Assembly: GCF_003151075.1 (NCBI RefSeq)
Contig: NZ_CP029482.1
Span: forward strand, 4,402,001-4,466,000
Direction of reading: 5' to 3'
Source of the DNA: Pseudomonas sp. 31-12
GTDB lineage: Bacteria > Pseudomonadota > Gammaproteobacteria > Pseudomonadales > Pseudomonadaceae
Length of the DNA stretch: 64,000 nt
The translations under genes were made by a program, and so were the position numbers. Every line of letters starts with the position of its first letter. Position 1 is the first letter of the stretch. A model generated the notes under the pieces. The model was not told the origin of the DNA, searched no databases, and saw only the letters and a program-made list of their open reading frames with translations. Positions 50,683 through 59,344 of this stretch are shown here, one piece after another.

Positions 50683-52131
50683 AACCCAGCGTGCACGGCT
50701 GATGTAATGCGAGTAACGCCGCTCGAACGTGCGCAGGTGGCCACTGAGTTCGAGCTTCTCCAGCGCATAGGTGCGCGTGGTGTTGAGAAAGCGATATCGC
50801 GTTGTGCCGTTGACCTGATCCATCGAGAGCAACGACTTGGCTACCAGGCGCTGCATCAGCGCCGCCAGTTGATTGGGCTTGAGCACCTCGCAACTGCTCA
50901 CACCAATCGCGGCATCGAGGGTGAAGGACATTTTGAAGACCGAGAGGCGCTGCAACAGGGTTTGCTCCCACTGGTTCAGCCGCTCATAGCTCCAGTCCAG
51001 CGCGGCCTTGAGGGTCTGATGCCGGGGCACAGCGGTGCGTCGCCCCTGGGTCAGCAACTGAAAACAGTTATCCAACTGAGCTTGCACACCGACCAACGCC
51101 AGCGCATCGATCTGCGCCGCGGCCAGTTCGATGGCCAGTGGCAAACCGTCGAGCCGCCGACAGATTTCCCGCACCGCCTCGAGGTCCTGTTCGCGCAAGG
51201 CAAACCCTTGTTGTCGGGCTCGGGCGCGACTGACGAATAACTGCACCGCCGAATAGCCCATGGCCTCGGCCACGCCATGCAACGCCGACGCGGGTGGCAC
51301 CGCCAGGGACGGCAAGCGCTGCACCGTTTCCCCCACCGCCATCAGCGGTTCACGACTGGTGACGAGAATCGACAGCCGAGGCGCCGACGCCAGCAAGTCC
51401 TCGACCAAGGTCCGACAGCGTTCCAGCAGGTGTTCGCAGTTGTCGAACACCAGCAACGTGTGCCGTTGCGCCAACACGTCCAGTGTCGTGCCGACCTCCA
51501 GCTCAAGGGTTTGCGTCAGATGATCGACCACCCGCGCGGGGTCATCGAGCGCCGCGAAATCCACCAGCCACACGCCATCCTCATAATGCTGCAACAGCAG
51601 TTCGGCCGCGCGCAGCGCCACGGTGGTCTTGCCGATGCCACCGGGCCCGACAAGGGTCAGAAGACGCCGAAGCGGCAACTGGCGGACCAGGCTGCCGACA
51701 ATCGAATCCCGCCCGGTCACCGGCGTGAGCCGCGCTGGCAGATTGTGTTGATGCTTTTGCACGGTCTCGATCAAGACCAAGGTACCCGCAGGCACCCGCT
51801 CCACCGGCGCAATAAAGCAGTAGCCACGCTGGGGAATGTTGACGATGTAGCGCTGCCCATCTTGCCCGTCACCGAGCGCCCGGCGCAGGGCCGCAATATG
51901 CACGCGCAGGTTGATTTCTTCGACCACTGACGTCGGCCAGACCTGGGCAATCAATTCGTCCTTGCTGACGACGTTACCGGCGCGCTCCACCAGTACCTGG
52001 AGGATATCCAGGGCGCGACCGCCCATGCGCAACGGCCGATCACCGTCCAGGATCAGCCGTTGCCGCTGGTGAAAGGCGTAGGGGCCGAACCGCAGCACCG
52101 TATCGCTGTTTAAATCTCTGAGGCTGTTCAT
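50650..52131 (-). CDS. Winged-helix/NB-ARC-type ATPase regulator, short form
   Basis: The 493-residue product matches the first half of the gene at 47830: winged helix (GGRALDILQVLVERAGNVVS, EINLRVHIAALRRALGDGQD), Walker A LVGPGGIGKTTVALRAA and Walker B TLLVFDNCEHLLERCRTL, then the helical domain with RRLDGLPLAIELAAAQIDAL. It stops where the long relative continues with about 450 residues of TPR-like repeats. Whether this is natural or a truncation cannot be told; the last residues (SGVQLPMELV) are read through the end of the convergent gene. Confidence 0.88.
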   Translation of the reverse strand: MNSLRDLNSDTVLRFGPYAFHQRQRLILDGDRPLRMGGRALDILQVLVERAGNVVSKDELIAQVWPTSVVEEINLRVHIAALRRALGDGQDGQRYIVNIPQRGYCFIAPVERVPAGTLVLIETVQKHQHNLPARLTPVTGRDSIVGSLVRQLPLRRLLTLVGPGGIGKTTVALRAAELLLQHYEDGVWLVDFAALDDPARVVDHLTQTLELEVGTTLDVLAQRHTLLVFDNCEHLLERCRTLVEDLLASAPRLSILVTSREPLMAVGETVQRLPSLAVPPASALHGVAEAMGYSAVQLFVSRARARQQGFALREQDLEAVREICRRLDGLPLAIELAAAQIDALALVGVQAQLDNCFQLLTQGRRTAVPRHQTLKAALDWSYERLNQWEQTLLQRLSVFKMSFTLDAAIGVSSCEVLKPNQLAALMQRLVAKSLLSMDQVNGTTRYRFLNTTRTYALEKLELSGHLRTFERRYSHYISRARWVSGVQLPMELV

Positions 52132-52315
52132 GCACGTTTGCGTGCTGAAACCTGGCCCGGCTCACAGTGCTGAACTGTCCATCGCACCCGCCTTCCAGGT
52201 TCCCGCACCTCCATTGCAAAGAGTTCAGGTTTATCTTGGCAGGCCTCCGTGACGGCACAACTGCCACGGTGGGAGCGTCACGGCCATTGCGGTGCGCACA
52301 ACGGCCAAGAACGCT

Positions 52316-53266
52316 CTAGCTGAACTGTTCGCGGTATTGCGTCGGGGTCAGGCCGAGCTTTTCGGCGAACAGAAAGCGCATATGCCGCACGCTGCCAAAG
52401 CCACTTTTGAAGGCCACGGTCTTGAGCGGCAAGTCGCTGGTTTCCAGCAGGTTTCTCGCGCAGTCGATGCGCGCGCTTTGCAGAAACTCCATGGGCGTCA
52501 TGTTCACGTCCCGGGCAAACATCCGGGCGAAATGCCGCGTGCTCATGTTCGCCAGGCTGGCCATTCGTTCAATGCTGAAGGCTTCGTCGAGGTGTTCCAG
52601 CACATGGTTCTGCACGCGGGTGATCGGCGTTTCCTGTGGTGCGACGGTGGCCATCAACGGGCTGAACTGCGCTTGCCCGCCCTGGCGTTTCATCACCACC
52701 AGCAACACCTTGGCCACGTCCTGGGCGACTTTCTTGCCGTGGTCTTCGGCGACCACCGACAGGGCCAGGTCGATGCCGGCGGTGACACCGCCGGAGGTGA
52801 TGAGGTTGCGGTCCTGCACGAAAATCTGATCGGTCTCCACCGTTGCCTTGGGGAAGCCTTTGATCAGCCGCTCGGTGTAATGCCAGTGGGTGGTGACACG
52901 ATAACCGTCCAGCAGACCGGCATGCCCCAGCACAAACGCGCCGGTGCAGATCGAGCCGTAGCGCTCGGCGCGATGCACGGCGTCTTTGAGCCAGCACAGC
53001 AACGGCGGATGTTTTTCGTTGTAGGCACCCGGGCCGCCCGGCACGAGCAACAGGTCATACGCTTGATCGGCCTGATCGATGTGCAGATCGGTGTGCACGC
53101 TGACGCCGTTGGAAGCGCGCAGTGCGCCATGTTCGGTGCCGATGGTCGACAGCTCATAACGGTCCTCCGCTGCCAGGTATCGATTGGCGATGGAAAACAC
53201 TTCCATGGGCCCGGCCATATCGAGCAGCAGAAAGTCCGGAAACAACACCATAGCCACGGTTTTCAT
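52316..53266 (-). CDS. GlxA-type regulator: DJ-1/PfpI domain plus AraC DNA-binding domain
   Basis: The 316-residue product has an N-terminal DJ-1/PfpI-like domain (VLFPDFLLLDMAGPMEVFSI; Cys in YGSICTGAFVLGHAGLLDGY; TTHW) and a C-terminal AraC domain (FSIERMASLANMSTRHFARM, LETSDLPLKTVAFKSGFGSV). This is the GlxA family, which includes regulators of amine and carnitine/betaine use and of isonitrile pathways. The nearby pirin gene on the opposite strand, across a REPIN, is a possible but unproved target. Confidence 0.92.
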   Translation of the reverse strand: MKTVAMVLFPDFLLLDMAGPMEVFSIANRYLAAEDRYELSTIGTEHGALRASNGVSVHTDLHIDQADQAYDLLLVPGGPGAYNEKHPPLLCWLKDAVHRAERYGSICTGAFVLGHAGLLDGYRVTTHWHYTERLIKGFPKATVETDQIFVQDRNLITSGGVTAGIDLALSVVAEDHGKKVAQDVAKVLLVVMKRQGGQAQFSPLMATVAPQETPITRVQNHVLEHLDEAFSIERMASLANMSTRHFARMFARDVNMTPMEFLQSARIDCARNLLETSDLPLKTVAFKSGFGSVRHMRFLFAEKLGLTPTQYREQFS

Positions 53267-53315
53267 GGGTTAAACATCACTGAAGTCAAAGAAGGTCTAT
53301 CGACCGGACTCAATT

Positions 53316-53409
53316 CCTGTGGGAGCGGGCTTGCCCGCGATAGCGGTGTGTCTGTCATCCACACTGTTGGATGTGATGCCGCCTTCGCGGGCAAGCCCGC
53401 TCCCACAGG
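53316..53409. repeat. REPIN
   Basis: cctgtgggagcgggcttgcc...cgcga is exactly inverted at 53385-53409 around a 44-base spacer. The remainder of the 346-base gap 53267-53612 contains the pirin promoter region but no other gene. Confidence 0.9.
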
Positions 53410-53612
53410 GTTTGATGTCCGGCAGAAAAGGGATGCTGTGCATTATGGCCAATGTACGGCGTCAGCGTCGGAGGAAAATACCTGATTTCCCGCCCATCAC
53501 TGTCAACCTCAAAGCGACAGTATTTCAATTTCCATCTACTTATTGCACCGAACAGTAACCATTAACCTTCTCCTCACTCGGACGAATCAACGTCCCCACA
53601 GGAGATTTCATC

Positions 53613-54335
53613 ATGCTGACCCTTCGCAAAGCCTCCGATCGCGGCGCCGCCAATCACGGTTGGTTGAAGTCGTTCCACACCTTTTCCTTCGCCAACTATC
53701 GCAACCCGAAAGAGCAGGGTTTTTCCGACCTGCTGGTGATCAACGATGACCGCGTGGCGGCCGGTAAAGGTTTTGGCCAACACCCACACCGCGACATGGA
53801 GATTTTCTCCTACGTGCTCGAAGGTGCGCTGGAACACAAGGACACCCTGGGCACCGGTTCGGTGATCCGCCCCGGCGACGTGCAATTGATGAGCGCCGGC
53901 AGCGGCGTGGCCCATAGCGAGTACAACCATTCGGCCACGCGGCCGGTGCACTTCCTGCAAATATGGATCGTGCCGGAAGTCAGCGGCGCCAAACCGCGTT
54001 ATCAGCAAGAGCACTTCAGCTCCCAGAAAAAACGCGGGCGCCTGCAACTGATCATCTCCCCCGACGGGGCCAAGGGTTCGCTGAAGGTGCGTCAGGACGC
54101 ACGGGTGTATGCCGCGCTGATCGACGGCAAGGAAAGCGCCACCCTGGAACTGGCTGCCAACCGCTACGCGTATGTGCATGTGGCCCGAGGCAGCGTCGAA
54201 CTCAACGGCGTGCAGCTGCAGGAAGGCGATGGGGTGCGGGTTCGTGATGAGCAGGTACTCGTGTTGAGCAACGGTATGGATGCCGAAGTGCTGGTGTTCG
54301 ATTTGCGCCCGCAAGAACTGCCGCAAATGCCATGA
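53613..54335 (+). CDS. Pirin family protein (YhhW-like quercetinase type)
   Basis: The 240-residue product is a bicupin with the metal site FGQHPHRDMEIFSYVLEG and SAGSGVAHSEYNHS (two plus one His and a Glu). The N-terminal HGWLKSFHTFSFANY is the pirin signature. YhhW-like forms have quercetin 2,3-dioxygenase activity in vitro and may respond to redox stress. A caggag site precedes the ATG. The gene is followed by a strong terminator. Confidence 0.93.
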   Translation: MLTLRKASDRGAANHGWLKSFHTFSFANYRNPKEQGFSDLLVINDDRVAAGKGFGQHPHRDMEIFSYVLEGALEHKDTLGTGSVIRPGDVQLMSAGSGVAHSEYNHSATRPVHFLQIWIVPEVSGAKPRYQQEHFSSQKKRGRLQLIISPDGAKGSLKVRQDARVYAALIDGKESATLELAANRYAYVHVARGSVELNGVQLQEGDGVRVRDEQVLVLSNGMDAEVLVFDLRPQELPQMP

Positions 54336-54345
54336 CCGTGAATGA

Positions 54346-54373
54346 CCTGGGGGGCTTCTGCCCCCAGGTTTTT
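54346..54373 (+). terminator. Rho-independent terminator after pirin gene
   Basis: cctggggg and cccccagg form a strong stem with a gcttctg loop, then TTTTT. Confidence 0.92.
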
Positions 54374-54419
54374 ACCAGCCAGCCACAGGGGTTGTGTTAA
54401 TCCTTCGACTAGCGACGAC

Positions 54420-55295
54420 TCACTCGCCGGTACCGGAAAACACCGCGACAATTTCATCGATGACCGCACGAACCCTGGCGGTATGCCGCAAGTCCGCATG
54501 GGTCACCAGCCAGACGTCATACGGCACCGGTCGCGTGCGCTCCGGCCACAGCCTGACCAGCCCGTCCCTCTCCCCCATGTACACCGGAATTTCCCCGACT
54601 CCGAGTCCCGCCGCCAGGGATCGACGCACCAGCAAACTGGAACTCAGACTCGCCACAATCCGTCCGCGCCCCAGCGGTTCCGAGACCAGGGTCATGTCTT
54701 TGTTGCCCTGCAGATACGGCTGATACACCACCAGATCATGCCCCTCGAACGCCGAGCCCGGCGCCGGCACGCCATGGGCATCGACATACTCCTGAGAAGC
54801 AAACAGGCCCACCGGCCAACGCGCGATGCGGCGGGCGATCAGGTCCGGGTTGTCCGGCCGGGTGTTGCGCACGGCGATGTCAGCTTCGCGTTTGGCCAGG
54901 CTGAGAATCTGCGTGGAGGCGTCCAGTTGCACCCGCACGTCGGGGTGTTGTTCATGCAAGTTAGCAATGGCCGGGATCAGGAAATCGATGGCCAGTGAGT
55001 CGGTGGTGCTGACCCGCACCAGCCCGGTCAGTCGATCGTCGAGCCCTTGAATCTGGCGCTCCAGCTCCAGCGCCGAATGCTCCATTTTCTCCACGGCCGC
55101 CAGCGCCGCCTCCCCCACCGCTGTCAGCGCATAACCTTCAGAAGTGCGCAGGAACAGCGTCGCACTCAATGACTTTTCCAGCGCCGCGATCCGTCGGCCG
55201 ACCGTCGCCTGATCGACCCCCAGCACCCGCGCCGCGCCCCGGAGCGTCGACTCGCGGCACACCGCCAGAAACACCCGTGCGTCATCCCAATTCAT
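54420..55295 (-). CDS. LysR-family transcriptional regulator
   Basis: The 291-residue product begins MNWDDARVFLAVCRESTLRG, with the helix-turn-helix VDQATVGRRIAALEKSLSAT, followed by an effector domain (LVRVSTTDSLAIDFLIPAIA). It is divergent from the MFS transporter at 55410, separated by 114 bases, the usual layout for LysR control of the neighbour. A LysR T-N11-A type site cannot be assigned with confidence. Confidence 0.92.
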   Translation of the reverse strand: MNWDDARVFLAVCRESTLRGAARVLGVDQATVGRRIAALEKSLSATLFLRTSEGYALTAVGEAALAAVEKMEHSALELERQIQGLDDRLTGLVRVSTTDSLAIDFLIPAIANLHEQHPDVRVQLDASTQILSLAKREADIAVRNTRPDNPDLIARRIARWPVGLFASQEYVDAHGVPAPGSAFEGHDLVVYQPYLQGNKDMTLVSEPLGRGRIVASLSSSLLVRRSLAAGLGVGEIPVYMGERDGLVRLWPERTRPVPYDVWLVTHADLRHTARVRAVIDEIVAVFSGTGE

Positions 55296-55409
55296 GCCGT
55301 TCCCTGCCGATGCATAATCGCATCACCATAACGCAAAATCGCTGCGTTATTGCATCAGTCGTTCGGGATAGTCTGGGGGCCAAGCGTAAAACCTCACAGG
55401 ACGTTTCCC

Positions 55410-56648
55410 ATGCACAGCACATCGACCACCCCGCGCAGCGCGATCTGGCTGCCGATCTTCGCCGGCCTCGCCGCCAGCCTGGTCAGCATCGGTCTGGCGC
55501 GGTTTGCCTACACACCGCTGATTCCCTCATTGATCCAGGCGCACTGGTTTTCGGCGAGCGACGTGGTGTACCTCGGCGCGGCCAACCTCGTGGGTTACCT
55601 GATCGGTGCGCTGATCGGCCGACCACTGGCCAACCGCACGTCGAACAAAACCGCGTTGCGCCTGATGATGCTGGCCGTGACCTTGTCGTTTTTCGCCTGT
55701 GGTTTTCCATTGTCGGTGAGCTGGTTCTTCGGCTGGCGCCTGCTGTCGGGCGTTGCCGGCGGCGCAATCATGGTGCTGGTGGCCGCGACGGTGCTGCCCC
55801 ATGTGCCAGCGTCGCGCCGAGGCCTGGCCAGCGGTGCGATCTTTTTGGGCATCGGCCTGGGCATTGCCGGCTCGGGGACGATTGTTCCGCCGCTGCTGAG
55901 CCTTGGCTTGCAGCAAACCTGGTTTGGCCTGGGCCTGTTGTCACTGGTTCTGACGGCCGCGAGTTGGTTCGGCTGGCCGAAAGAGGCGCATCATCAAGCC
56001 GTTGAAGTGTCGATCGAGAAAACCACCACGCCGACCGATCCTGGAGTTTACCTGTTGTACGCCCAATACGCGTTCATGGCGGCCGGGCTGGTGCCGGCGA
56101 TGGTGTTCCTGGTGGATTACGTGGCCCGCGGGCTCGGCGCTGGGCCGCATGTCGGTGCGTTGATCTGGGTGATGTACGGACTGGGCGCGATCATCGGGCC
56201 GGTGAGTTACGGCTTCCTGGCCGATCAACTGGGTGCGAAGCTGAGCATCCGGCTGGTGCTGGTGGTGCAGGCGATTGCCGTCGGCCTGTTGGCGATTTCC
56301 AGCTCGTTCACGGCGCTGGCCGTATTGGCCGTGATCCTCGGTTCGTTCCCGCCGGGCATCGTTCCACTGGCGCTTGCCCGGGTTCATGAACTGCTCCCGA
56401 ACCATCACCAGCAGCAAATTGCCTGGAGCCGCGCCACGGTGTCGTTCGCCACGTTTCAGGCGATTGCAGGGTTTGCGTATTCGGCGTTGTTCAATGCCAG
56501 TGGTGGGCAGCATGGGTTGCTGTTTGTGATGGCGGCGGGCGCGATTGTGGTTGCGTTGTTGCTGGAACAGGCCATGCGTTTGCTGAACAGACCAAACCCT
56601 GTGGGAGCGGGCTTGCTCGCGAAGACGGCGTCACATTCAACACATTAG
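55410..56648 (+). CDS. MFS transporter, YbfB/YjiJ family, with REP-encoded C-terminus
   Basis: The 412-residue product has 12 membrane helices (first: IWLPIFAGLAASLVSIGLAR; FAYTPLIPSLIQAHWFSASD is the family's hallmark). The family members are predicted exporters of unknown substrates. The last 16 residues (PVGAGLLAKTASHSTH) are translated from the left arm of a REPIN, which also supplies the stop. This means the original stop was lost or moved by REP insertion. The divergent LysR gene probably controls it. Confidence 0.88.
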   Translation: MHSTSTTPRSAIWLPIFAGLAASLVSIGLARFAYTPLIPSLIQAHWFSASDVVYLGAANLVGYLIGALIGRPLANRTSNKTALRLMMLAVTLSFFACGFPLSVSWFFGWRLLSGVAGGAIMVLVAATVLPHVPASRRGLASGAIFLGIGLGIAGSGTIVPPLLSLGLQQTWFGLGLLSLVLTAASWFGWPKEAHHQAVEVSIEKTTTPTDPGVYLLYAQYAFMAAGLVPAMVFLVDYVARGLGAGPHVGALIWVMYGLGAIIGPVSYGFLADQLGAKLSIRLVLVVQAIAVGLLAISSSFTALAVLAVILGSFPPGIVPLALARVHELLPNHHQQQIAWSRATVSFATFQAIAGFAYSALFNASGGQHGLLFVMAAGAIVVALLLEQAMRLLNRPNPVGAGLLAKTASHSTH

Positions 56649-56692
56649 GTGACTGATGCACCGCTTTCGCGAGCAAGCCCGCTCCCACAAGG
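56598..56692. repeat. REPIN overlapping the MFS gene end
   Basis: cctgtgggagcgggcttgct...cgcgaa at 56598 pairs with ttcgcgagcaagcccgctcc...acaagg ending near 56692. The left arm is coding. Confidence 0.85.
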
Positions 56693-56769
56693 GATTGGTG
56701 GTTTGGACTGAATTATTGGTTCACTGATGCGATCCCATTTACAGACGACTTTCTCAACAGGACTCCCAC

Positions 56770-57768
56770 ATGACGTTGCCGCAAACCATGACCCTGATTG
56801 AAATCACCGAGCCCGGCGGCCCCGAGGTGTTGAAGCCGCGCCAGGAACCGGTGCCCACGGCCGGCGCAGGCGAAGTGCTGATTCGCGTGCACGCTGCCGG
56901 GGTCAACCGTCCCGATGTGATTCAACGCGCCGGCAAGTACCCGATGAAACCCGGCATGAGCCCGATTCCCGGGCTGGAAGTGGCCGGTGAAGTGGTGGCG
57001 ATCGGTGCGGGCGTCAGCGAATTCATCGTCGGCGACAACGTCTGTGCGCTGACCAATGGCGGCGGCTACGCACAATATTGCGTCGCGCCGGCCAGCCAGA
57101 CGCTGCCGATTCCAGAAGGCATGGATTGGGTCCACGCCGCGGCGGTCCCGGAAACCTTCTTCACGGTCTGGGCCAATCTGTTCGACATGGGCGGCGCCAG
57201 CAAGGGCCAGCGCGCGTTGATTCACGGCGGCACCAGCGGCATCGGCACCACCGCGCTGATGCTCTGCCGCGAATTCGGTGTCAAGGCGTTCGCCACGGCG
57301 GGCAGTGAGGAAAAGTGTGCAGCGATCCGCAAGCTGGGCGCCGAGGCGATCAACTACCGCGACCAGGATTTCGTCCAGGTCATTGCGGAAAAAACCGCCG
57401 GCAAAGGCGTCAACGTGATCCTCGACATCATGGGCGGCTCGTACCTGAACCAGAACATCGCGGCACTGGGCATGGAAGGTCGCCTGGTGATGCTCGGCTT
57501 CCTCGGCGGCGCCCGCGCCAACGACGTCGACCTGATGGCGATCATGGGCAAACGCGCGACGATCACCGGCTCGCTGATGCGCTCGCGCACCCGTGAAGAA
57601 AAAGCCTCGATCGCCGAACAGTTGCGTGAATACGTGTGGCCGGTACTCGCCGCCGGGCGTTGCCTGCCGATGATCGACAAGGTTTACCCGTACACCGACG
57701 CGGCGCAGGCCCATGCGCGGATGGAAGCCGGCGATCACATCGGCAAGATCGTGTTGCAGGTGGACTGA
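56770..57768 (+). CDS. NAD(P)H quinone oxidoreductase (zinc-less MDR, PIG3/QorA type)
   Basis: The 332-residue product has the MDR catalytic N-terminal domain (VLIRVHAAGVNRPDVIQRAG, PGLEVAGEVVAIGAGVSEFI) and a Rossmann domain with LIHGGTSGIGTTALMLCREF. The zinc-binding cysteines of alcohol dehydrogenases are absent, and the LRARTR-like tail suits PIG3/TP53I3-type quinone reductases. A ggactc stretch precedes the ATG. It abuts the convergent deoC gene without a gap; no terminator is seen between them. Confidence 0.92.
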   Translation: MTLPQTMTLIEITEPGGPEVLKPRQEPVPTAGAGEVLIRVHAAGVNRPDVIQRAGKYPMKPGMSPIPGLEVAGEVVAIGAGVSEFIVGDNVCALTNGGGYAQYCVAPASQTLPIPEGMDWVHAAAVPETFFTVWANLFDMGGASKGQRALIHGGTSGIGTTALMLCREFGVKAFATAGSEEKCAAIRKLGAEAINYRDQDFVQVIAEKTAGKGVNVILDIMGGSYLNQNIAALGMEGRLVMLGFLGGARANDVDLMAIMGKRATITGSLMRSRTREEKASIAEQLREYVWPVLAAGRCLPMIDKVYPYTDAAQAHARMEAGDHIGKIVLQVD

Positions 57769-58452
57769 TCAGTAGCCCTCGCCTGCCGATTTTGCGCCGC
57801 TGATGATCGCAATGCCCGAGCTGGTGCCCAGTCGCGTGGCGCCGGCTTCGATCATCGCCAGTGCGGTCGGGTAATCGCGCACACCACCGGAGGCCTTGAC
57901 GCCGATGTCGGGCCCGACGGTACGGCGCATCAGCGCGACGTCTTCTACGGTGGCGCCGCTGCGGCTGAACCCGGTGGAGGTCTTGACGAACGCGACGTTC
58001 AGTTCACGGCAGATCTCGCAGCCCTTCACCTTTTCCGCATCGGTGAGCAGGCAGTTTTCCAGGATGACTTTCAACGGCACCTTGCCGCACGCCTGCAACA
58101 CCTGGGCGATGTCGTCGCGCACCTGATCGAACAAGCCGTCCTTCAACCAGCCGATGTTCAACACCATGTCGACTTCCCCGGCGCCGGCAGCAATCGCCCG
58201 CTCGGCTTCGAAGGCCTTGGTGTCGCTCAGCCCGGCGCCCAGCGGGAAGCCGACCACCGCGCAGATATTCACGCGCTGCCCTTCAAGGCACTGAGCCGCA
58301 TGAGGGACTTGACCCGAATTCACGCACACCGAATAGAAGCCGTGTTCGGCAGCTTCGCGGCACAACGCAGCGATTTGCTCGCGGGAAGCATCAGGCGTCA
58401 GCAAGGTATGATCGATGTAGTGCGCCAGCGCTTGGGGTTCGAGGTGTGCCAT
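57769..58452 (-). CDS. deoC: Deoxyribose-phosphate aldolase
   Basis: The 227-residue enzyme splits 2-deoxyribose 5-phosphate into acetaldehyde and glyceraldehyde 3-phosphate. It has the class I aldolase motifs: Schiff-base Lys in [17 protein letters not shown], proton-relay Lys in [17 protein letters not shown], and [11 protein letters not shown]. The ATG at 58452 begins the fold directly ([11 protein letters not shown]). It is divergent from the DeoR-family gene with an operator-like palindrome between. With the kinase and permease at 60392-62693 it completes a deoxyribose pathway. Confidence 0.95.
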   Translation of the reverse strand: MAHLEPQALAHYIDHTLLTPDASREQIAALCREAAEHGFYSVCVNSGQVPHAAQCLEGQRVNICAVVGFPLGAGLSDTKAFEAERAIAAGAGEVDMVLNIGWLKDGLFDQVRDDIAQVLQACGKVPLKVILENCLLTDAEKVKGCEICRELNVAFVKTSTGFSRSGATVEDVALMRRTVGPDIGVKASGGVRDYPTALAMIEAGATRLGTSSGIAIISGAKSAGEGY

Positions 58453-58539
58453 GGCAAAAACTCCTGTTTGTATATTCAAATGCCCCTGCGCCACAATCGA
58501 GGGTGATTCGCGCAAAAACGTTACAAAACTAACAAATAA

Positions 58540-58555
58540 TGTTACTTAAATAACA
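58540..58555. promoter_or_regulatory. Operator-like palindrome between deoC and the DeoR-family gene
   Basis: TGTTACTTAAATAACA is one position from perfect dyad symmetry and one base from the perfect palindrome TGTTATTTAAATAACA upstream of the deoxyribokinase gene (62746). Confidence 0.8.
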
Positions 58556-58573
58556 CCAACAATCAACCCCGGA

Positions 58574-59344
58574 ATGCCTGTGGACAGTAAAAAAGCCGAG
58601 CGTCTCAAGCTGATTCAACAAGCCCTGCAAGACCAGAGCGCCATCCATCTGCGCGAGATGGCGGCATTGCTGGACGTGTCCGAGATGACCCTGCGCCGCG
58701 ACCTCAGCAAGTACACCGACCACCTGCGGCTGCTCGGTGGCTATATCACCAAGATCCACGATGGCAACGAGCCCGGCGATTACCGTGTGGCCGAACAGGA
58801 CACCCGCCACGTCGAGGAAAAACGCCGCATCGGTAAGCTCGCCGCCGGGTTTATCCAGCCGGGTGACACCGTGTTCTTCGACTGCGGCACCACCACGCCT
58901 TTCGTGGTCGACTTCATCCCCGACGAGCTCGAATTCACCGCCGTGTGCAACTCCCTGAACGTGCTGCTCAAACTCTCGCAAAAACCCAATTGCCATATCG
59001 TGGTGTGCGGCGGCACGTTCCACCGCAAGAACCAGGTGTTCGAGAACACCACCGAGAGCGGCATCCTCGACAGCGTGCGCCTGACCTGGGCTTTCGTTTC
59101 CGCTGCCGGCATCAGCCAGGACTTCGGCGTGACCTGCTTCAACTTCAATGAAGTGGAGGTCAAGCAGAAGGTCCTGCGCCAGGCGCAACAGCGGCTGCTG
59201 CTGGCCGACCACAGCAAGTTCGACACGGTGCGCACCGCGCATTTCGCCGACCTTGGGGATTTCCAGTTCGTGGTCAGCGACAAGAAAATCCCCAAGGCCT
59301 ACCGCGACGCCATTACCGCCAGCGGCGCGCAGTTGATCATCTGA
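58574..59344 (+). CDS. DeoR-family repressor of the deoxyribose cluster (DeoQ-like)
   Basis: The 256-residue product has a DeoR winged helix (IHLREMAALLDVSEMTLRRD) and a sugar-phosphate-binding DeoR C domain (GDTVFFDCGTTTPFVVDFIP, VCGGTFHRKNQVFENTTESG, LLLADHSKFDTVRTAHF). It is probably the repressor of the divergent deoC and of the kinase-permease-mutarotase run, relieved by deoxyribose 5-phosphate, as for DeoR/DeoQ elsewhere. The start is uncertain: ATG at 58574 or GTG at 58580, the latter better spaced from ccgga. It overlaps the convergent mutarotase gene by 8 bases. Confidence 0.9.
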   Translation: MPVDSKKAERLKLIQQALQDQSAIHLREMAALLDVSEMTLRRDLSKYTDHLRLLGGYITKIHDGNEPGDYRVAEQDTRHVEEKRRIGKLAAGFIQPGDTVFFDCGTTTPFVVDFIPDELEFTAVCNSLNVLLKLSQKPNCHIVVCGGTFHRKNQVFENTTESGILDSVRLTWAFVSAAGISQDFGVTCFNFNEVEVKQKVLRQAQQRLLLADHSKFDTVRTAHFADLGDFQFVVSDKKIPKAYRDAITASGAQLII

